Positions 32,632 through 41,191 of a DNA stretch of 64,000 nucleotides are shown here, in pieces. A program made the translations under genes and the position numbers. The notes beneath the pieces are model-generated. The model was not told where the DNA came from, did not search any database, and worked only from the letters and a program-made list of their open reading frames with translations. The DNA comes from Syntrophaceae bacterium UBA6252 (GTDB taxonomy: Bacteria; Desulfobacterota; Syntrophia; Syntrophales; UBA6807): contig DJVQ01000036.1 of NCBI GenBank assembly GCA_002441265.1, positions 36,650 through 100,649 on the forward strand. Reading direction: 5' to 3'. Every line of letters starts with the position of its first letter. Position 1 is the stretch's first letter.

Positions 32632-34575
32632 ATGGAAGAGAAACCTTCCCGTCCCGGGGAGGAGAGGTATTGGCACAGCCTTCAGCGTGAGATCAACCAA
32701 CGGAAGATCGAGGAACTGAAGGCCCTTTACCCTGAAAAATTCGTCCCCGAGAACACGTTCTTCCAGAACATCCACCGGGGAGACCGCATTTTCATCAGCA
32801 CGGGCTGCGGCGAGCCCCGGTCCCTGGTGGATGCGCTCATCCGCTATGTCGACGGGCACCCCAAGTCGTTTTTCGACGCCGAGGTGCTTCATGTCTGGAC
32901 GCTCGGCGTCGCCCCCTACACGGACCAGAGATTCAAGTCCAATTTCCGGCACAACTCCTTCTTCGTCGGCGACAACACCCGCGATACGGTGAACCGGGGA
33001 ATGGCCGATTACACCCCCATCTTCCTGTCCGAGGTCCCCAGCCTCCTGTACCGCCGCATCGTTCCCATCGACGTGGCTCTCGTCCAGACCTCGTTTCCGG
33101 ACAAGCACGGGTACATGAGCCTCGGCGTCAGCGTGGACATCGACAAGGCGGCGGTGGAATGCGCCCGGATCGTCATCGCCCAGGTGAATTCCTGCATGCC
33201 CCGGGTGCACGGGGACGGGTTCATCCACATCCGGGACGTGAACTTTGTCTATCCCTTCGAGGAACCGCTTCTGGAATACCACACCGGCACCGATTCCGAA
33301 GAGATCCAGAAGATCGGCCGCTACGTGGCGCGGCTCGTTCAGAACGGGGACACCATCCAGGTGGGGTACGGGAGCATCCCCAACGCCATTCTGAAAAGCC
33401 TGAAGGAGAAGAAGGATCTCGGGGTCCACACGGAGCTCATCGGCGACGGCATCGTGGAACTCATGAAGGATGGGGTCGTCACCAACAGCCGCAAATCGCT
33501 GAACCGGGGAAAAACCATCGCCGCCTTCTGCATGGGGGCGCCGGAAACTTACGAATATCTTCACGACAACCCCATGATCGAACTGCGGACCATCGACTAC
33601 ACGAACGATCCCCTCGTCATCGCCCAGCACGAAAACATGACGGCCATCAATTCGGCCCTGGAAATCGATCTGACGGGACAGGCAAGCGCCGAATCGATCG
33701 GCAAGGTGTTCTACAGCGGCATCGGAGGGCAGGCGGATTTCATGCGCGGGGCCGTCCTCGCGAAAAACGGGAAAACGATCCTGGCCATGCTTTCCACGGC
33801 GTCCGGGGGGGAGATCTCCCGGATCGTCCCATTCCTGAAGGAGGGCGCCGGGGCCACCCTGAACCGCGGCGACATCCATTACGTGGTCACCGAGTACGGG
33901 ATCGTGTACCTCCACGGCAGAAACATCCGGGAGCGGGCCATGGAACTCATATCCATCGCTCATCCCCGGTTCCGGCCCTGGCTCATCGAGGAGGCGAAGA
34001 AAGCGGGTCTCATCTACCGCGACCAGAGCTACATTCCGGGAAAGAAAGGGGAGTACCCTGAAAGTCTCGAGGGCTACCGGACGACGAAAACGGGCATGAA
34101 CATCTATCTCCGGCCCGTCCGGATCAGCGACGAGCCGCTCCTCAAGGATTTTTTCTATTCCCTTTCCGACAGCAGCCTGTACCGGAGGTTCATCTCCGCC
34201 CGGAAGGACATCCCCCACGAGCGCCTGCAGGACTTCACCGTCATCGACTATTCGAAGGAGATGGCGATCGTGGCGGTGGTGGACAGGAAGATCCGGGAAA
34301 CCATCGTCGGCATGGGACAGTACGGCATCGACGAGCGGACGCACACGGCGGAGGTGGCCTTCGCCGTCCGCGACGACGAGCAGGGCCGCGGCATCGCCAC
34401 GGAAATCCTTTCCTATCTCACATACCTGGCAAAGAAGCAGGGCCTCCTCGGTTTCACCGCGGAGGTGCTCGTGGAAAACAAACCCATGCTTCATGTCTTC
34501 GAGAAGATGGGCTTCGATATGGAGAGGCGGGTGGCCGAAGGGGTCTATGAACTCCGCATGTCCTTCCGTTCCTGA
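32632..34575 (+). CDS. Acetyl-CoA hydrolase/4-hydroxybutyrate CoA-transferase family protein fused to a GNAT domain
   Basis: 647 residues. The N-terminal two-thirds is a class I CoA-transferase of the AbfT/acetyl-CoA hydrolase type. The catalytic glutamate is E268 in GVHTELIGDG, the SGIGGQADFMRGA loop follows, and TEYGIVYLHGRNIRERA closes the domain. From about residue 485 a GNAT acetyltransferase domain follows with the acyl-CoA-binding QGRGIATEIL motif. AAGGA lies upstream of the ATG. A related fusion at 48338 lacks the glutamate. The GNAT half could acetylate the transferase or a partner; that is not shown. Confidence 0.85.
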   Translation: MEEKPSRPGEERYWHSLQREINQRKIEELKALYPEKFVPENTFFQNIHRGDRIFISTGCGEPRSLVDALIRYVDGHPKSFFDAEVLHVWTLGVAPYTDQRFKSNFRHNSFFVGDNTRDTVNRGMADYTPIFLSEVPSLLYRRIVPIDVALVQTSFPDKHGYMSLGVSVDIDKAAVECARIVIAQVNSCMPRVHGDGFIHIRDVNFVYPFEEPLLEYHTGTDSEEIQKIGRYVARLVQNGDTIQVGYGSIPNAILKSLKEKKDLGVHTELIGDGIVELMKDGVVTNSRKSLNRGKTIAAFCMGAPETYEYLHDNPMIELRTIDYTNDPLVIAQHENMTAINSALEIDLTGQASAESIGKVFYSGIGGQADFMRGAVLAKNGKTILAMLSTASGGEISRIVPFLKEGAGATLNRGDIHYVVTEYGIVYLHGRNIRERAMELISIAHPRFRPWLIEEAKKAGLIYRDQSYIPGKKGEYPESLEGYRTTKTGMNIYLRPVRISDEPLLKDFFYSLSDSSLYRRFISARKDIPHERLQDFTVIDYSKEMAIVAVVDRKIRETIVGMGQYGIDERTHTAEVAFAVRDDEQGRGIATEILSYLTYLAKKQGLLGFTAEVLVENKPMLHVFEKMGFDMERRVAEGVYELRMSFRS

Positions 34576-34688
34576 CGAAGGCTCCCGCCGAGGAAAAAGA
34601 CGGCTCCGGAACCTCTCCGGGGTGCCGGATGTCTTTCCGGTAAAAGGGATTCTCCGGAATCCTTCGACGTTATGAAGAGGTCTGTTTC

Positions 34689-36818
34689 ATGAATCGCAAA
34701 GATGAAGACGGAAACATCCGCCGTCTTTTCGAACCCCGTTCCATCGCGGTCGTCGGGGCATCGGCCGACCCGGGGAAGATCGGGTACAAGATCCTGGAGA
34801 ACATCCACTCCGGCGGTTACGCGGGGAGGATCGCCCCCGTGAATCCCCGGGGCGGCGAAATCCTGGGGCTTCCCGTTCATGAGAACGTGGAGGCCGTTCC
34901 GGGCGAGGTCGATGTCGCGGTCATCACCGTGCCGGCGAAATTCGTCCGCGCGGCGGTGGAGGATTGCGGGCGGAAGGGGGTGAAGTACCTCCTCGTCATC
35001 ACCTCCGGATTTTCCGAAGTGGGAAATCTCCGCGGGGAACGGGAAGTGGTCTCCCTGGCCCGGGAAGCGGGCATGCGGATCGTCGGCCCGAACATGTTCG
35101 GAATCTATTCCGCCGCCGCGTCCCTGAACGCGACCTTCGGCCCTTCGACGATCCGGCCCGGGGGCGTGGCCATCATCAGCCAGAGCGGGGCGCTCGGTCT
35201 GGCCATGATCGGAAAGACGTACACGGAGAACATCGGTCTTTCCGCCATCTGTTCCGTGGGGAACAAGGCGGACGTGGACGAGGCCGACCTCCTCGAATAC
35301 CTCGTCCCCCAGGAGGAGACGAAGGTCATCCTCATGTACATCGAGGGCGTCCGGGAGGGCGAACGGTTCATCAAGGCCCTGAGGGAGGCGACGGCGGTGA
35401 AACCGGTGATCGTCGTCAAGTCGGGGCGCTCCGCCCGGGGGGCGGCCGCCGCGGCGTCCCACACGGGATCCCTGGCGGGATCGGACCGGGTCTTCGACGC
35501 CGTGGCCAGGCAGTGCGGCGCGCTTCGGGCGGAGACCGTCAAGGACGCCTTCGACTGGTGCCGCTACGTTTCCGTGAATCCCCTTCCCCGGGGGGAGGAA
35601 ACGGTGATCATCACGAACGGAGGGGGAATGGGCGTCCTTGCCACCGACGCCTGTGAGAAATTCGGCATCCACCTCTACGACGACCTGGAGGTCCTGAAGA
35701 ACATCTTTTCCCCGGTGACCCCCGAATTCGGGTCCACGAGAAATCCCGTGGACCTGACGGGAGGGGCGGAGGCGGGGGACTACGACCGGGCTCTCGAAGC
35801 CGCCCTGGAACGGGACGACGTTCACTCCGTCATCGCCCTGTACTGCGAGACCGCCGTGTTCGACGCCGGGAAGCTTCCCGGCATGGTCCATGAAAATTAC
35901 CGGAAATACCGGGAGAGGGAAAAACCGGTCACGTTTTCGCTGTTCGGCGGCGAGTCCACGGAGGCGACGGTTTCCCGCCTTTCCAGGGAACAGGTTCCCG
36001 TGTTCAGCGACGTGTACGAGGCGATTTCCCCGCTGGGAGCGGCCTATGCCTGCCGCCGCTACCGGGAAAGCCGGAAGGAGGCTTTCGACGTTCCCGCCGT
36101 CGACCGGGAGGCCCTGCGGGGCATCATCGGGCCCATCCAGGCGGAGGGCCGTCATTTTCTTCTGGCCGGGGAGGCCCAGAAACTGATGGGAATCAGCGGC
36201 GTCCCCGTCCCCCGGACGCGGCTGGCGTCCACCCTCGGGGAGGCCGTGGAGGCTTCCAGGGACATCGGGTATCCCGTGGTCATGAAGGTCGTTTCCCGGG
36301 ACATCGTTCACAAGAGCGACGCCGGCGGAGTGGCCCTCGATCTGGACAATGAAAAGGAGGTCATGGACGCCTACGAGGCGATCCTGCAGAACTGCAGGAC
36401 CCGGGTCCCCGGCGCCAGGATCCAGGGCGTCGAGGTCGCCGAAATGGTCAAAGGGGGGACGGAAATGATCGCGGGGGCGAAGATCGATCCGTCCTTCGGC
36501 CCCATCGTCATGGTCGGCCTGGGAGGGATTTACGTGGAGGTGATGAAGGATGTCGCCTTCCGGTCCTATCCCCTGGACCGGGGGGAAGTGCTTTCCATGA
36601 TCCGGGAGATCCGGTCCTATCCGCTTCTTCTCGGCGTCCGGGGCGAAAGCCCGAAGGACATCCGCACCCTGGTCGATACGATCCTCCTTCTGGGGGAAAT
36701 GGTGTTCCAGTGCCGGGAAGTGAGCGATATTGAAATCAATCCCCTGGTCGTCTACGACGAGGGCCGGGGAGCCAGGGCCGTGGACGTACGGGTCCTGCTC
36801 GCGAAAGAAGAGAGGTGA
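34689..36818 (+). CDS. ADP-forming acyl-CoA synthetase (fused alpha-beta), copy 2
   Basis: 709 residues with the canonical version of every motif: SIAVVGASADPGKIGY (CoA-binding), ISQSGALGLAM, the phospho-histidine loop AAAASHTGSLAG (H258), and the ATP-grasp half YPVVMKVVSRDIVHKSDAGGV with DIEINPLVVYDEG. It makes ATP from acyl-CoA, ADP and phosphate, or activates acids. AAGAGGT precedes the ATG. The P-loop/DRTGG gene follows at once, its ribosome-binding site overlapping this stop, so both are expressed together. Confidence 0.93.
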   Translation: MNRKDEDGNIRRLFEPRSIAVVGASADPGKIGYKILENIHSGGYAGRIAPVNPRGGEILGLPVHENVEAVPGEVDVAVITVPAKFVRAAVEDCGRKGVKYLLVITSGFSEVGNLRGEREVVSLAREAGMRIVGPNMFGIYSAAASLNATFGPSTIRPGGVAIISQSGALGLAMIGKTYTENIGLSAICSVGNKADVDEADLLEYLVPQEETKVILMYIEGVREGERFIKALREATAVKPVIVVKSGRSARGAAAAASHTGSLAGSDRVFDAVARQCGALRAETVKDAFDWCRYVSVNPLPRGEETVIITNGGGMGVLATDACEKFGIHLYDDLEVLKNIFSPVTPEFGSTRNPVDLTGGAEAGDYDRALEAALERDDVHSVIALYCETAVFDAGKLPGMVHENYRKYREREKPVTFSLFGGESTEATVSRLSREQVPVFSDVYEAISPLGAAYACRRYRESRKEAFDVPAVDREALRGIIGPIQAEGRHFLLAGEAQKLMGISGVPVPRTRLASTLGEAVEASRDIGYPVVMKVVSRDIVHKSDAGGVALDLDNEKEVMDAYEAILQNCRTRVPGARIQGVEVAEMVKGGTEMIAGAKIDPSFGPIVMVGLGGIYVEVMKDVAFRSYPLDRGEVLSMIREIRSYPLLLGVRGESPKDIRTLVDTILLLGEMVFQCREVSDIEINPLVVYDEGRGARAVDVRVLLAKEER

Positions 36819-36823
36819 GTTTC

Positions 36824-37846
36824 ATGGAACGGGTTATCGTGGCCTCGACGAGGAAAAGCGCCGGAAAGACCAGCCTGATCGTGGGAATGGCGAAGGTCCT
36901 GGGAGCGCCTTTTTCCTATATCAAGCCTTTCGGGGACCGGTTGTTCTACCGGAAGAAAAGGCTCTGGGATTACGACTCCGCCGTTGTGACGCAGGTCTTC
37001 GGCCTTTCCACGGACCCGGAGGAGATGAGCATCGGGTTCGAGCATGCCAAAGTCCGATACATGTACGACGAGAACTCCATCAAGGAGAAACTCCTCGACA
37101 TGACCGGACGGGGGGAGGGGCGGGCTTTCATCGAGGCGGGGGGCGATCTCTGCTCCGGCGCCTCGGTCCACCTGGACGCCCTCTCCCTGGCGAGACTGGG
37201 AGCGGGCAAGCTGATCCTGGTCCTGAGCGGCGGGGAGGGCCCCGTCATGGACGATCTCACCTTCCTGAAACGTTCCGTGGAGCTGGGTGCCGTATCCGTG
37301 GCAGGCGTCATCGTCAACAAGGCGGAGGACCGGGACGATTTCGAAAGGGTCTTCAGCAAGGAGATCGAGGCCATGGGGTTCCCCCTTCTCGGGATCGTTC
37401 CCTTTATCCGGGAACTGACCTATGTACGGGCGGCGATCCTGGCGGAGCGGCTTTTCGTCAAGGTGATCGCCGGCGGGGAGGGACTGGGAAACGTCATCCG
37501 GAACGTCTTCATCGGCGCCATGAACGCCCACGCCGCCCAGCGGGACCCCCTTTTCAGGCGGGAAGGGAAGCTGCTCATCACGAGCGGGGACCAGAGCGAC
37601 ATGATCGTGGCCGGCCTGGAGAGCGACACCGCCTGCATTCTCATCACGAACAACATCGTTCCACCCCCGACGATCCTGGCCCTCTCGGCGGAGCGGAACA
37701 TCCCCCTCCTCCTGGCGTCCGGCGACACCTACCAGGTGGCCAGGGAAGTGGACTGCTTCGAACCCATTCTGGCCCGGGGAGACGAGGATAAAGTCGCGTT
37801 GATGGAAGATACCGTGAAAAAATATGTCCGAATGGACATCTTCTGA
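36824..37846 (+). CDS. P-loop NTPase with DRTGG domain (phosphotransacetylase-like N-terminal region)
   Basis: 340 residues. The BioD-like P-loop STRKSAGKTSL (K15) starts the protein, and the later VAGVIVNKAEDRD and LLGIVPF segments belong to the same ATPase fold. The second half resembles the DRTGG regulatory domain found between the ATPase and acyltransferase parts of large phosphotransacetylases; the acyltransferase itself is missing. The ATG at 36824 is preferred over a GTG three codons earlier because of AGAGG spacing. Coupling to the ADP-forming synthetase suggests a regulatory or sensing role for acyl-CoA metabolism (inference). Confidence 0.78.
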   Translation: MERVIVASTRKSAGKTSLIVGMAKVLGAPFSYIKPFGDRLFYRKKRLWDYDSAVVTQVFGLSTDPEEMSIGFEHAKVRYMYDENSIKEKLLDMTGRGEGRAFIEAGGDLCSGASVHLDALSLARLGAGKLILVLSGGEGPVMDDLTFLKRSVELGAVSVAGVIVNKAEDRDDFERVFSKEIEAMGFPLLGIVPFIRELTYVRAAILAERLFVKVIAGGEGLGNVIRNVFIGAMNAHAAQRDPLFRREGKLLITSGDQSDMIVAGLESDTACILITNNIVPPPTILALSAERNIPLLLASGDTYQVAREVDCFEPILARGDEDKVALMEDTVKKYVRMDIF

Positions 37847-37868
37847 CAGGGAAAGGAGAAAGAATCCC

Positions 37869-38477
37869 ATGGCGAAATTCTACGAACTGCCGAAACTTCC
37901 TTACGGTTACGGGGACCTGGCACCGGTCCTTTCGGAAGAGCAGCTCACGCTCCATCACCAGAAGCACCACCAGGCCTATGTCACCGGGGCGAACGGGCTC
38001 CTGGAGAAGTTCGACAAGGCGCGGAAGGAAGGGGTCGACCTCGATCAGAAGGCGCTCCTGAAGGAACTCTCCTTCAACATCGGGGGGCACGTCCTTCACT
38101 CCCTCTTCTGGGGGAACCTGGCCCCCAAGGGAAAAGGCGGGAGCGGACCGGAGGGGGGCCTGGAAAAGGCCCTGAAGGAGGAGTTCGGATCGGTGGACCG
38201 GTTCCGGAAGGAATTCACCCAGGCGGCGGTTTCCGTGGAAGGATCCGGCTGGGCCGCGCTTTCCTTCTGCCGGCTCACGGGGCGGCCCGTGATCATGCAG
38301 GTGGAGAAACACAACGTGAACGTCTATCCCATGTTCACCCTTCTCATGGTCCTCGACGTCTGGGAGCACGCCTACTATGTCGATTACAGAAACCTCCGGG
38401 CGAAATTCGTCGAGGGCTTCTGGGACATCCTGAACTGGAAGGAAGTGTCCCGCCGTTTCGAGAAGATCGGTTCGTAG
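37869..38477 (+). CDS. Superoxide dismutase, Fe/Mn type
   Basis: Dismutates superoxide in the cytoplasm. It has 202 residues. Metal ligands are H29 in LHHQKHHQAYV, the second histidine in GGHVLHSLFW, and Asp and His in DVWEHAYYVDY. The motif set does not separate Fe from Mn use. AAGGAG lies before the ATG. Presence in an apparently anaerobic organism indicates protection during oxygen exposure. It lies 22 bases after the DRTGG gene. Confidence 0.95.
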   Translation: MAKFYELPKLPYGYGDLAPVLSEEQLTLHHQKHHQAYVTGANGLLEKFDKARKEGVDLDQKALLKELSFNIGGHVLHSLFWGNLAPKGKGGSGPEGGLEKALKEEFGSVDRFRKEFTQAAVSVEGSGWAALSFCRLTGRPVIMQVEKHNVNVYPMFTLLMVLDVWEHAYYVDYRNLRAKFVEGFWDILNWKEVSRRFEKIGS

Positions 38478-38493
38478 AGGGAAGAACGCCTTC

Positions 38494-38949
38494 ATGGCCA
38501 GGTTGACCTTCAGCAGCGACGGCAGACGGGTGAAGGGTGCGGTCCGGAAGGAGCCGGGAGCGTCCGGCCGTTCCCCCGACGAAGTCGTCCGCGGGATGAA
38601 GGAGGAGGCGAAAAAGCCGCCCGGCGAGGACTACCGCGAACGGTCGCTGCGGATTCACGGGCTCGTGTGCGCCCACTGCGGGCGGGTGTTCGACGAGGCG
38701 AACCGCCATCTTCTGACGGTCCACCATCGCGACGGGAACCACCACAACAACCCCCCCGACGGGAGCAACTGGGAAAACCTCTGCGTGTACTGCCACGAGA
38801 ACGCCCACAGCCGGGAGGTCCTCGGAGAGTACCTCGGCGGTGCGGCGGGAAGGGACCGGGACCGTCCCGTGGTCTCCGGAGAGGGCAACGGCGGCTTCGG
38901 CCTCCTTGCGGAAAAACTGCAAAAAGCCATGAAAGACAAAAGGAAATGA
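38494..38949 (+). CDS. HNH nuclease family protein (YajD-like)
   Basis: 151 residues. The HNH core is complete: CAHCG, VHHRDGNHHNN and CVYCHENAH, giving the beta-beta-alpha metal site and a four-cysteine zinc knuckle. The N-terminal 40 residues are basic and low in complexity. It follows the superoxide dismutase by 16 bases. Housekeeping YajD-type HNH proteins are poorly understood; there is no sign of a mobile element around it. Confidence 0.88.
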   Translation: MARLTFSSDGRRVKGAVRKEPGASGRSPDEVVRGMKEEAKKPPGEDYRERSLRIHGLVCAHCGRVFDEANRHLLTVHHRDGNHHNNPPDGSNWENLCVYCHENAHSREVLGEYLGGAAGRDRDRPVVSGEGNGGFGLLAEKLQKAMKDKRK

Positions 38950-39133
38950 CGAGGCTGAGGTGATGTTTTCCCTTCGATTTTCCTTGATAAGTTTCTTTAT
39001 TTATGGTAAGAGTCGCCCCGAATTGGATGGGGGAAGTCCGCAATTTCCAGATGACTTGCGATCGAGCCTTCCGGTCGGTTTTTTCGTGAGAAAGACCGGA
39101 GGGTAGCGAATAAAGAGGAGGAGGTATCAGACA

Positions 39134-40126
39134 GTGGACGTAATAGAAAAAGGAGTCGGTAGGATCTTTACGGATCCCGATGCGGACAAAGCGCGGGAAT
39201 TTTTCAGACACAAGAGCCGCGCCCTGGTGAGCAAGCTGACGACCGTAAAAGAGGCGGTGAAGGAACTGATCAAGGATGGGGACTATATTTCCGTCGGCGG
39301 TTTCGGCGCCAACCGGGTCCCCATATCGGTTCTCCATGAAATCCTGAGACAGAAGAAAAAAGACCTCGGCCTCGCCGGGCACACGGCGACCCACGACTTC
39401 CAGATCCTCTCCGCCGGGAAGGTGTTCAACCGGTGCGATATCGCCTACATCATCGGGCTCGAGGCGAGAGGTCTGTCCCCCAACGCGAGGGCCTACATGC
39501 AGAGCGGCGAGGTGGAAGTCACCGAGTGGACGAACTACACCATGTCCGCCCGTTACAAAGCAGCCGCGGCAGGCGTCTCCTTCCACCCCATCCGCAACAT
39601 GATGGGGACGGACACGTTCAAGTACAGTGCAGCCGCGGTCTCGGAGTGCCCCTTCACGGGCCAGAAGTACACCCTCGTCCCCGCCCTCTATTCCGATGTG
39701 GCCGTCATCCATGCGCATGAGGCGGACATCTACGGGAACTGCCGGGTTCGGGGCATCCTCATGTCCGACTGGGACATTGCACGCTCCTCCAAGAAGGTCA
39801 TCATCACCTGCGAACGGCTCATCCCGAACGACGAGATTCGGAGAGACCCGACCATGACCTTCATTCCCTACTACTGTGTCGACGCCGTCTGTGAAGTTCC
39901 CTACGGAAGCTATCCCGGCAACATGTACCAGGAGTACTTCTCCGATGAAGACCATCTGCGGGAATGGCTGAAGGTGGAGAAAGATCCCGAAGCGTTCAAG
40001 AAGTTCCTCGACAAGAACATCTACGGTGTCCAGGACCACTTCGAGTACATCGAGAGGAACGGCGGGATCCGCAAGATGCAGATGCTGCGGCAGAAAGAGT
40101 GGCTGTTCAGAGGCGCCAGACAATAA
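39134..40126 (+). CDS. Glutaconate CoA-transferase-like subunit A
   Basis: 330 residues, GTG start with GGAGGAGG upstream. The class I CoA-transferase alpha fold is visible: KELIKDGDYISVGGFGANR (about residues 44-62), and DVAVIHAHEADIYGNCRV later; DEEIRRDPT-like NDEIRRDPTMTFIP and VDAVCEVPYGSYP match the subunit A of Acidaminococcus glutaconate CoA-transferase. An N-terminal extension of about 35 residues is present. It forms a complex with the product of 40145. Substrate may be glutaconate, 3-methylglutaconate or another dicarboxylate. The 190 bases upstream hold a CTTCCGGTC/GACCGGAGG inverted pair near 39065-39105. Confidence 0.85.
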   Translation: MDVIEKGVGRIFTDPDADKAREFFRHKSRALVSKLTTVKEAVKELIKDGDYISVGGFGANRVPISVLHEILRQKKKDLGLAGHTATHDFQILSAGKVFNRCDIAYIIGLEARGLSPNARAYMQSGEVEVTEWTNYTMSARYKAAAAGVSFHPIRNMMGTDTFKYSAAAVSECPFTGQKYTLVPALYSDVAVIHAHEADIYGNCRVRGILMSDWDIARSSKKVIITCERLIPNDEIRRDPTMTFIPYYCVDAVCEVPYGSYPGNMYQEYFSDEDHLREWLKVEKDPEAFKKFLDKNIYGVQDHFEYIERNGGIRKMQMLRQKEWLFRGARQ

Positions 40127-40144
40127 CGAGGAGGTAAGGAGACA

Positions 40145-40915
40145 ATGGCTGACTTTAACACGATGGAATTGATGATATGCACCGCCGCCAGAGAACTCGA
40201 GGACGGTGCTTGCGTAGGGGTCGGAACGGGCGCTCCCTGTGCGGCCGCCATGTTGGCCCAGAAGACGAAATCCCCCAACCTGACGATTATTTTCGAGGCG
40301 GGCGGTGTCGCCCCCCTGGTTCCCGAAATGCCCATTTCCGTGGGTGACAGCCGTACGACCTGGAAAGCCTGCATGGCCAGCAGCATGCCCGACGTCATGG
40401 AAACGGGATGCCGGGGCATGTTGGACTACACCTTCCTCGGCGGCGCCGAGATCGACATGTACGGAAACCTGAACTCGACGAGAATCGGTTCGGACCACCA
40501 GAAGCCGAAAGTCCGCTTCCCCGGCAGCGGCGGTGCGAACGATTTCGCCTCCTTCGCCTGGAGAATGATGGTCATGACCCCCCAGGACAGCAAGCGGTTC
40601 GTGGAGAGATGCACCTACGTCACGACCCCCGGCTGGATCAACGGCGGCGATTCCCGCGCCAAGTGCGGCCTTGCCGTAGGCGCCGGTCCTTACAAGATCA
40701 TCACGAACATGGCCGTCATGGACTTCGAACCCGAATCCAAGAGGATGCGGATCGTCGCCCTGAACCACGGGTTCGGTCTGAAGGACGTCGAGGAGAACTG
40801 CGGCTTCGAACTCATCAAGGCCGCGAAGATCATCGAGAACCCGCCCCCCACGGAGCAGGAACTCGCCATCCTGAGAGAGGAAGTGGATCCCTACCGGTAC
40901 GTCATCGGCCGGTAA
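40145..40915 (+). CDS. Glutaconate CoA-transferase-like subunit B
   Basis: 256 residues; carries the catalytic glutamate of class I CoA-transferases, here E51 in IIFEAGGVAP. LGGAEIDMYGNLNST and FPGSGGANDFAS are the typical beta-subunit GxGGxxD-like region. GAGGTAAGGAG precedes the ATG, 18 bases after subunit A. The gene pair ends at a strong terminator. The two subunits would swap CoA between an acyl-CoA and a dicarboxylic acid, linking the CoA-ester pathways of this island. Confidence 0.87.
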   Translation: MADFNTMELMICTAARELEDGACVGVGTGAPCAAAMLAQKTKSPNLTIIFEAGGVAPLVPEMPISVGDSRTTWKACMASSMPDVMETGCRGMLDYTFLGGAEIDMYGNLNSTRIGSDHQKPKVRFPGSGGANDFASFAWRMMVMTPQDSKRFVERCTYVTTPGWINGGDSRAKCGLAVGAGPYKIITNMAVMDFEPESKRMRIVALNHGFGLKDVEENCGFELIKAAKIIENPPPTEQELAILREEVDPYRYVIGR

Positions 40916-40936
40916 CGGAGCCTGCAGGAAAATAAG

Positions 40937-40972
40937 AAAGCCGCGGTCTGTCACGGACCGCGGCTTTTTTTT
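40937..40972 (+). terminator. Rho-independent terminator after the CoA-transferase pair
   Basis: A perfect 12-base stem AAAGCCGCGGTC/GACCGCGGCTTT with a seven-base loop, followed by T8. The following bases ACAAAGCCGTC resemble a family 1 repeat terminus. Confidence 0.92.
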
Positions 40973-40996
40973 ACAAAGCCGTCCCGTTTTGCCTGC

Positions 40997-41191
40997 TCAT
41001 CGGGGAATTCTCAGGTTGTCCTTCTTCTTGTCCATCTTGTCCCCCACGGAAGTACCGCAGTAGGCGCAACTGTAATCGTACTGGTCCCCCTCGGCAAGGA
41101 CCAGGAGAAGCCGCTTCCGGACGGGAACGGCCCTCCGGCATTTCGGGCAGTACAATTCCGTTGCATCGAAGTCCCTGTAATCGCTTTTCAT
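40997..41191 (-). CDS. Small zinc-ribbon protein coupled to NAD synthetase
   Basis: 64 residues with two knuckles, CPKC and CAYC, about 25 residues apart, ending in a lysine-rich tail. The ATG overlaps the nadE stop by four bases (ATGA). Function unknown. The ribbon suggests a small metal or nucleic-acid-binding protein. Confidence 0.7.
   Translation of the reverse strand: MKSDYRDFDATELYCPKCRRAVPVRKRLLLVLAEGDQYDYSCAYCGTSVGDKMDKKKDNLRIPR

Noticed and set aside
31036..34494. A 1152-codon antisense open frame across the second AtoE gene and the CoA-transferase fusion
   Set aside because: It mirrors two genes with clear family motifs on the opposite strand and has no recognisable domain. Long antisense frames are expected from the strong GC bias at third codon positions.
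38494..38949. HNH gene as part of a mobile intron or restriction system
   Set aside because: No intron boundaries, methyltransferase or integrase genes are adjacent, and it sits in line with the superoxide dismutase gene.
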